DNA from: Chloroflexota bacterium
GTDB taxonomy: Bacteria > Chloroflexota > Dormibacteria > CF-121
NCBI GenBank assembly: GCA_005882525.1
Contig: VBGO01000015.1
Coordinates: 14,593-26,480 of the forward strand
Direction: 5' to 3'
DNA: 11,888 bases
Positions within the stretch are counted from its first letter, which is position 1. The number at the start of each line of letters is the position of its first letter. Position numbers and translations under genes: made by a program. This document shows, in pieces, positions 7,618 through 11,888 of this stretch. The notes below the pieces were generated by a model. That model ran no database searches. It saw only the letters and a program-made list of their open reading frames with translations, and was not told the DNA's origin.

Positions 7618-9081
7618 TTGTCGCTGCTTGCGGCGGCCGGGACACTGGGTGTCGTGCTTGCCTGGCGGGCTCGCCACACGGGATCACCACGCCTTCGCCG
7701 GCGCGGCGTGGCCGCCTGGCTGGCGGTCCTCGTGCTGCCCCTCGCGCCTGGCCTGATCCTGCCGGCGATGCCGGCCGCCGCCGCCACCAGCCTGAGCCTG
7801 GGCACCAACAGCTCGACCTTCGTGGAACCGGTGGCCCCCAAGGCCCGGCATGTCGTCGGTGAGGTCTCGAACGCCGCCAGCAGCGACAGCGCCCGCAGCG
7901 TGCGCGTTACCTGCCGGCTGTACGACCAAGACAATACGGTGCTGCAGACGGAGACCACCGACACGGCGGCCGACATCCTGCTCGGGGGTGAGACCTCGCC
8001 GTTCGACGCCCTGTTCCTGGTCCCGCCGGCGAGTTACGACCACTACGGGTGCGAGCTGACCGGCGGCGCGGCCACGACGACCGTGGCCAACCACCAGTTC
8101 ACGACCCTGGTGACCAGTGTCACGACCGGCGACGAGGGATTGCCGCACGTGAGCGGCACCGTCACCAACAACATGGATGTCCCGGTCCGGGACCTCACGG
8201 TCATCCTGACCTACTACGACAGCGCCGGCACCGTGGTCGACGAGGGCCAGGTCGGCATCACCGGCCCGGTCGACCCCGGCGTCCCCGTCAACTTCGACAC
8301 CGTCGCCAACAACCCCGACTGGGACGGCGTCAACTGGGCCGCCATGACCGAGGCGCTGACGCCCGCGGTCAGCCTGACGCCGTCGCTGACGTTCGCGGGC
8401 CAGATCCGCGAGACGACCAGCGGCCCGATGACGGCGACCGTCAGCAACGTGGGCACCGGGGATCTCCACATTGGGGCGCTGAGCTTCGGCGGAAGCGACC
8501 CGGGCAACTTCGCAACCACCGCCGATACCTGCTCCAACACGGTGGTGGCGCCGTCGGCCAGCTGCAGCACCGGGGTGACGTTCACCCCGAACGACGTTCG
8601 GGCTTTCAGCGCGGTCCTCCAGGTCCCTGACGAGGTCAGCGGCAGCCCCCAAACCGTCTCGCTCGCCGGCAACGGGTTGACCCGGGCGGCGATCAGCGCG
8701 GCGCCGTCGCCGCTGGTCTTCGGCAACCAGCTGCTGGCCACCTCCAGTAACAAGACGATCACCCTGTCGAGCACCGGCCTCACGCCGAACGGCGACGCCA
8801 CCATCACCGGCGTCGGCCTCGACAGCACCACGGACTTCACGGTCGACGCCAGCGGCTGCCCGTCGGCACCGGCCAAGCTGGCGGCCGGCAGCAGCTGCCC
8901 GATCGTGGTCACCTTCGCGCCGAGCGCCGTCGGGCTGCGCAGCACCACGCTGAATATCTCGGCGACCGACGACGGGAGCAAGGCCGCCAAGCCGGCACCA
9001 GGGCGACCGCCACCGTCAGCCCGACCGCGCTGGCGTTCGGTTCGGTCAACACCGGGGCCACCAGCGCCGGGAAAACCGTGA
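7618..9081 (+). CDS. 5' part of frameshifted secreted protein: FxLYD-like and ASH/choice-of-anchor-like head
   Basis: This is the first part of a gene split by a one-base frameshift; the rest continues into 9078-10685. The TTG at 7618 is the longest start, but GTG at 7654 gives a better signal peptide: an Arg-rich n-region, the core AAWLAVLVLPLAPGLIL, and cleavage near PAAAA-TS. Numbering from 7618, residues about 76-245 contain two FxLYD-like beta-sandwiches (HVVGEVSN..CRLYDQDNTV and HVSGTVTNN..LTYYDSAGTVV). Residues about 250-353 and 358-455 are two ASH or choice-of-anchor-like domains, each with a Cys pair and a V.F.P or VTFAPS strand. After about residue 458 the frame yields only Pro/Arg-rich nonsense (PGRPPPSARPRW) before the stop, while the true sequence goes on in another frame. 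These heads usually mediate adhesion or spacing; no enzyme motif is seen. Confidence 0.75.
   Translation: MSLLAAAGTLGVVLAWRARHTGSPRLRRRGVAAWLAVLVLPLAPGLILPAMPAAAATSLSLGTNSSTFVEPVAPKARHVVGEVSNAASSDSARSVRVTCRLYDQDNTVLQTETTDTAADILLGGETSPFDALFLVPPASYDHYGCELTGGAATTTVANHQFTTLVTSVTTGDEGLPHVSGTVTNNMDVPVRDLTVILTYYDSAGTVVDEGQVGITGPVDPGVPVNFDTVANNPDWDGVNWAAMTEALTPAVSLTPSLTFAGQIRETTSGPMTATVSNVGTGDLHIGALSFGGSDPGNFATTADTCSNTVVAPSASCSTGVTFTPNDVRAFSAVLQVPDEVSGSPQTVSLAGNGLTRAAISAAPSPLVFGNQLLATSSNKTITLSSTGLTPNGDATITGVGLDSTTDFTVDASGCPSAPAKLAAGSSCPIVVTFAPSAVGLRSTTLNISATDDGSKAAKPAPGRPPPSARPRWRSVRSTPGPPAPGKP
8970..9000 (+). other. Frameshift site joining the two parts of the fourth gene
   Basis: Up to about 8991 the 7618 frame reads sensible ASH-domain sequence (TLNISATDDGSKAAK). 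From 8997 the other frame reads an ASH domain opening (TRATATVSPTALAFGSVNTG). The shift equals one missing base; for example one extra G in the GCCGGCACC context at 8991-8999 gives KPGTRATATVSP. No slippery heptamer is present, so programmed slippage is unlikely. A sequencing error or a real inactivating deletion are the options. Confidence 0.8.
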
Positions 9082-10685
9082 CCCTGACGAGCACCGGATC
9101 AGGACCATTGCAGATCGCGAGCATCACCCTCACGGGGGCCAATGCCTCGGAGTTCTCCCGGGAGCACGATTGCCCCACCGGCGGCTCGCTGGCGTCCGGC
9201 AGTCACTGCACGATCACGGTCAGGTTCAGCCCGCAGACCAGCGGTGACAAGAGTGCCAGCCTCACGATCGCGGACAACGCCAGCGGCGGCAACCAGGTCG
9301 TCCCGCTGACCGGGAAGGGCATTCTCGGCACCAGCTTCTACTTCGCCGAGGGCTTCACCGGGGCCGGCTTCCAGGAGACGCTGTCGATCCTCACCCCGAG
9401 CCAGAGCGGCACCGCGACGATCGACTATTACACCGAGCAGGGGCACCAGCCGACGGTGGTCCGGTCGCTGACCGCCGGGCACGTCCTGCTGGAGGACGTG
9501 AACGCGGACGTCAACGCCGGGCACCAGGTCTCGGCGCGGGTCATCCTGTCGGTGCCGGGCGTGGTCGAGCGGGTGATGCACTTCAACAACGGCACCTGGC
9601 TCGGCTCGACCGACAAGGTCGGCGCACCCGCGCCCGCGACCACCTGGTACTTTGCCGAGGGCTCGACGCTGTCCGCCTTTGCCGAGTACCTCTCGATCCA
9701 GAATCCGAATTCCAGCGAGGTGGTGGTCGACCTCACCTACGCCACCGATCGCAACCAGCACCCGGTGAAAACGCTGACGGTGCCGGCCAACACGCGGATC
9801 ACGGTCGTGGTCGGCCTCGGCAACCTGTTCGACAACGCCAACTGCGCTCCGCTGGTGAGCTGCGGCGTCGGGGGCGGGGTGGTGGGAGTGTCGGTGCAGG
9901 TCAAGTCGCGCACGCTGCCGATCGTGGCCGAGCGGCCGATGTACGTGATGCACTACAACTTCGGCTACGGCCCGATCGCGGACGGGCACGACGCCCTCGG
10001 CGCCAACGCTCCCTCGACCACCTGGAACTTCGCCGAGGGGACGACGCTGGCCGGCTTCAATGAATACCTGACGCTGCAGAACCCCGGCCTGAACGACGCC
10101 AGCGTGACGCTGACCTACCTGTACGACCTCGGCACCAAGACGGTCACCGTCAACGTGCCGAAGCAGAGCCGGGTGACGGCGCTGGTCTTCGACGCCTCCA
10201 ACCTGGGGGTGGGACGAGGCTACGTCGGAGTCTCGACTGCGATCAGCTCGACCCAGCCGATCGTGGCCGAGCGGCCGATGTACATGTATTTCAACTTCGG
10301 CACCGGTCCGGTGGCGGGCGCCCACGTGGTGGTGGGGGCGACCGGCCTGGGGACGCTCTTCGGCTTCGCCGCCGCCTCGACCGCGGTGGGCGAGAACGAC
10401 TACCTGACGATCCAGAACTCCGGGGCGCTCGACGCCAACGTCACGGTCGATTACTACACGACCGGCGCCAAGGTGACCAAGCAGTTCGTGGTGACCCACA
10501 GCACCCGGCGCACCGTGCTGGTCTTCAGCACGACGGGCGGGGGCCTGGGTCCCGGCTTCTCACCACTGGGGATCGTGGTCTCGTCAGACAAGCCGGTGCT
10601 GGTGGAGAAACCCACCTACAGCTCCAACCTGGCGACCTACGGCGCCACCGATACCACCGGGTACACGCCGGCCGGCGCCTTCTAA
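9078..10685 (+). CDS. 3' part of frameshifted secreted protein: last ASH-like domain and FAEG repeat module
   Basis: The callable ORF starts at a GTG at 9078, but recognisable coding begins in this frame at about 8997 inside the same domain, so this GTG is not a natural start. Residues 1-84 complete a third ASH/choice-of-anchor-like domain (EFSREHDCPTGG..CTITVRFSPQTSG..VPLTGKG), which lacks its first strands here and has no signal peptide. Four FAEG repeats follow from residue 87. Alone it could not be exported. Joined to the upstream part by restoring one base, it gives a protein of 992 to 1,022 residues depending on the start. The GTGA overlap with the upstream stop is coincidental. The gene ends 18 bases before the convergent minus-strand gene. 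Confidence 0.8.
   Translation: MTLTSTGSGPLQIASITLTGANASEFSREHDCPTGGSLASGSHCTITVRFSPQTSGDKSASLTIADNASGGNQVVPLTGKGILGTSFYFAEGFTGAGFQETLSILTPSQSGTATIDYYTEQGHQPTVVRSLTAGHVLLEDVNADVNAGHQVSARVILSVPGVVERVMHFNNGTWLGSTDKVGAPAPATTWYFAEGSTLSAFAEYLSIQNPNSSEVVVDLTYATDRNQHPVKTLTVPANTRITVVVGLGNLFDNANCAPLVSCGVGGGVVGVSVQVKSRTLPIVAERPMYVMHYNFGYGPIADGHDALGANAPSTTWNFAEGTTLAGFNEYLTLQNPGLNDASVTLTYLYDLGTKTVTVNVPKQSRVTALVFDASNLGVGRGYVGVSTAISSTQPIVAERPMYMYFNFGTGPVAGAHVVVGATGLGTLFGFAAASTAVGENDYLTIQNSGALDANVTVDYYTTGAKVTKQFVVTHSTRRTVLVFSTTGGGLGPGFSPLGIVVSSDKPVLVEKPTYSSNLATYGATDTTGYTPAGAF
9336..10682 (+). repeat. FAEG four-repeat module, copy 4 (C-terminus of fourth gene)
   Basis: In the 9078 frame, repeats begin at residues 87 (FYFAEGF), 190 (WYFAEGS), 316 (WNFAEGT) and 428 (FGFAAAS). 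The repeat B cysteine pair is C256/C262. The tail is YGATDTTGYTPAGAF. The module itself is intact, with no stop or shift. Confidence 0.9.
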
Positions 10686-10703
10686 CTCCGCCGAGCCTTT
10701 CGT

Positions 10704-11360
10704 TCAGTCCAGGGTGAACTGGATCCAGGTGACGGCGTCGCAGGCGTCGTCGCGGAAACAGGCGCCATTGGACAGGCGATGCGCCGAATCGCTGGTGCGG
10801 GCCGCGATGGAGAACCGCATGTTGTAGGGCGTGTAGTTGACTCCCGACGGTTGGAGCGCGGTCCATCGGCAGCTGGGTCCGCCCCAATCGCACACCAGGC
10901 TCTCGTTGGGCCGGTCCCCGGTCCAGACCTTGTATTGAAGCGGGCGGTTCAATGGGTCAATCGCTTTGACCGTAAAGCAGAACGCCGTTCCGACCTTGAC
11001 GGTGGATTGGTCGTAGGGAAACCAGATGCGGCCGAGGTTGTCGGCCACGCTCTCGATCTGCGGATAGGCCGGCGATGCCGCCGGCGCCGTCGCCGTCGCG
11101 GATGACGCCGCCGGACAGGTCACATGACTCGTTGATCCGGTAGGAGTGGCTTCGGGGGTCGCCGTGGCGATTGGCGTCGCCGTCGCGCCGGCGGTCGCAG
11201 AAACCGATGGGCGAACGGCCACTTCACGTCGCATGGCGGCGAGCTGAGCCTGGACCGAGTGCAGCGTGGTCCGCTCACCCATCCAGCCGGCGGCGAACAC
11301 GACGCTCGCGGCGCAGCTGATTGCGGTGACGATCACGAGCGCGATTGTTGTCCTTCGCAC
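10704..11360 (-). CDS. Membrane-anchored protein with Thr/Ala/Pro-rich stalk and cysteine-containing beta domain (unknown function)
   Basis: The protein has 218 residues and starts at GTG (complement of 11358-11360), with a GAGG-type ribosome binding site about 11 bases upstream. Residues 1-4 are basic (RR). Residues about 6-27 form one hydrophobic segment (IALVIVTAISCAASVVFAAG), either a signal anchor or an uncleaved signal. Residues 28-48 could form a short helix. Residues 50-98 are a Thr/Ala/Pro/Ser-rich stalk. Residues about 100-218 form a probably beta-rich domain with Cys128, Cys157, Cys164, Cys201 and Cys207; the stretch VKVGTAFCFTVKAIDP resembles a PKD- or Ig-like strand pair. I do not recognise the family. 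It likely sits outside the membrane on its stalk. It converges on the repeat-protein cluster and diverges from ppdK, so a link to either is unproven. It has no FAEG repeat. Confidence 0.75.
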   Translation of the reverse strand: MRRTTIALVIVTAISCAASVVFAAGWMGERTTLHSVQAQLAAMRREVAVRPSVSATAGATATPIATATPEATPTGSTSHVTCPAASSATATAPAASPAYPQIESVADNLGRIWFPYDQSTVKVGTAFCFTVKAIDPLNRPLQYKVWTGDRPNESLVCDWGGPSCRWTALQPSGVNYTPYNMRFSIAARTSDSAHRLSNGACFRDDACDAVTWIQFTLD

Positions 11361-11411
11361 TGGTTCTCGATCCTCACCGTTGTTAACGCCGCGGACGGGA
11401 TCCGGTTACGC

Positions 11412-11445
11412 GGCCGGGTTCCGTTATCCTGACGGGGAACCGGCC
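11412..11445 (+). promoter_or_regulatory. Imperfect inverted repeat in the ppdK upstream region
   Basis: GGCCGG (11412-11417) pairs with CCGGCC (11440-11445), and TTCC (11419-11422) pairs with GGAA (11436-11439). This leaves a single unpaired G and a 13-base loop containing TTATCCT. It lies between the divergent starts of the minus-strand gene and ppdK and ends four bases before the ppdK ribosome binding site. It could be an operator or a leader hairpin. No T-run follows, so it is not a terminator. I find no convincing promoter pair in this 106-base gap for either gene. Confidence 0.4.
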
Positions 11446-11449
11446 TAAC

Positions 11450-11457
11450 AGGAGGAG
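11450..11457 (+). promoter_or_regulatory. Strong ribosome binding site of ppdK
   Basis: AGGAGGAG lies nine bases before the ATG at 11467 and matches the anti-Shine-Dalgarno sequence closely. It is the only such site in the window; the four repeat-protein genes show none. It fixes the ppdK start at 11467 over the internal ATG at 11476. Confidence 0.8.
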
Positions 11458-11466
11458 ATTTTTCGC

Positions 11467-11888
11467 ATGGCCATCATGACGCAAGCACGCGGCACGTCCG
11501 CCACCACGACCACCAAGAAGTGGGTGTATCTGTTCGAGGAAGGCAACAAGGACATGCGCGACCTGCTCGGCGGGAAGGGCGCCGGCGTCGCCGAGATGAC
11601 CCGCGCCGGCCTCCCGGTGCCGCCCGGCTTCACGATCACGACCGAGGCCTGCAACGCCTACTACGCCTCGGGCAAGCGGTTTCCGGACGGCATGTGGGAG
11701 CAGGCGATCGAGGCCCTGCATCACGTCGAAGAGAAGACCGGCAAGAAGCTCGGCGACGTCAAGAATCCCCTGCTGGTCTCGGTCCGCTCGGGCGCCAAGT
11801 TCTCGATGCCGGGGATGATGGACACGGTCCTCAACCTGGGCCTGAACCCGCAAACGCTCGAGGGGCTGGCGAAGTTGACGAACGACCG
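11467..11888 (+). CDS. ppdK: Pyruvate, phosphate dikinase, N-terminal part (runs off right edge)
   Basis: The enzyme interconverts pyruvate, ATP and phosphate with PEP, AMP and pyrophosphate in the cytoplasm, linking glycolysis and gluconeogenesis. The 140 visible residues match the start of the nucleotide-binding (ATP-grasp-like) domain: KWVYLFEEGN, the LLGGKGAGVAEM loop with Lys37, GLPVPPGFTITTEACNAYY, and LLVSVRSGAKFSMPGMMDT with Arg107. These equal Lys22 and Arg92 of the Clostridium symbiosum enzyme, at the same offset of 15. The family is usually close to 880-900 residues, so about one sixth is present; the phosphohistidine and PEP-binding domains lie outside the window. A short extra N-terminus (MAIMTQARGTSATTTTK) precedes the conserved start. 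The strong ribosome binding site supports this ATG. It is separated from the repeat-protein cluster by an opposite-strand gene and is probably its own unit. Confidence 0.96.
   Translation, partial: MAIMTQARGTSATTTTKKWVYLFEEGNKDMRDLLGGKGAGVAEMTRAGLPVPPGFTITTEACNAYYASGKRFPDGMWEQAIEALHHVEEKTGKKLGDVKNPLLVSVRSGAKFSMPGMMDTVLNLGLNPQTLEGLAKLTND

Noticed and set aside
5599..7677. Minus-strand open frame of 692 codons over the CAP gene, and similar long ones at 3524-5617, 1746-2753 and 9099-10499
   Set aside because: They are antisense shadows of GC-rich genes: Arg/His/Val/Gly-rich composition, no domain resemblance, and they mirror the repeat structure of the real proteins on the other strand.
8970..9000. 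Programmed -1 ribosomal frameshift
   Set aside because: There is no X XXY YYZ slippery heptamer or A/T-rich slip site; the local sequence is mixed GC-rich, which fits a simple indel better.
9078..9081. GTGA stop-start overlap as translational coupling of two genes
   Set aside because: The ASH-like domain in the second frame begins about 80 bases before this GTG, so the overlap lies inside one domain of a frameshifted gene.
1..10685. Mobile element or phage origin of the cluster
   Set aside because: No transposase, integrase, terminal inverted repeats or change in base composition is visible; repeat copies are explained by tandem gene duplication.

Overview
The window is uniformly GC-rich, with G/C-ended codons and frequent GTG/TTG starts. 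I see no tRNA, rRNA, CRISPR array, transposase or phage gene. The gene types (secreted proteins ending in FAEG-type repeats, PQQ-like beta-propellers, a CAP-domain protein, choice-of-anchor/ASH-like domains, pyruvate phosphate dikinase) suggest a soil or freshwater Chloroflexota-like bacterium, or possibly a high-GC actinobacterial relative. This taxonomic guess is an inference from memory and was not tested.

Positions 1 to 10685 hold four consecutive plus-strand genes for large exported proteins, with gaps of only about 85 to 120 bases. All four end in the same C-terminal module of about 445 residues. It is made of four non-identical repeats (A, B, C, D) that always occur in the same order and close with a conserved tail (YGATDT, then SP or TP, then a final Phe). 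What changes is the N-terminal head: a beta-propeller (12-2741, probably cut by the left edge), a second and different beta-propeller (2831-5602), a CAP/SCP domain (5701-7533), and a string of FxLYD-like plus ASH/choice-of-anchor-like beta-sandwiches (about 7618-10685). The fourth gene is broken by a one-base frameshift near 8970-9000, so it reads as two overlapping ORFs. Restoring one base gives a continuous protein of about 1,000 residues.

Converging on this cluster from the right is a minus-strand gene (10704-11360) for a small protein. It has one N-terminal membrane segment, a Thr/Ala/Pro-rich stalk and a cysteine-containing C-terminal domain that I cannot name. Beyond a short divergent intergenic region with an imperfect inverted repeat, the plus-strand start of ppdK (pyruvate phosphate dikinase) begins at 11467 and runs off the right edge. 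It looks like ordinary metabolism, unrelated to the cluster.

The main point of interest is the cluster: one fixed C-terminal repeat module joined to four unrelated heads side by side. The simplest reading is a family of surface or extracellular proteins in which the common module does a shared job, such as surface retention, export or assembly, while the heads supply different binding or enzymatic functions. The module's function is not known to me.
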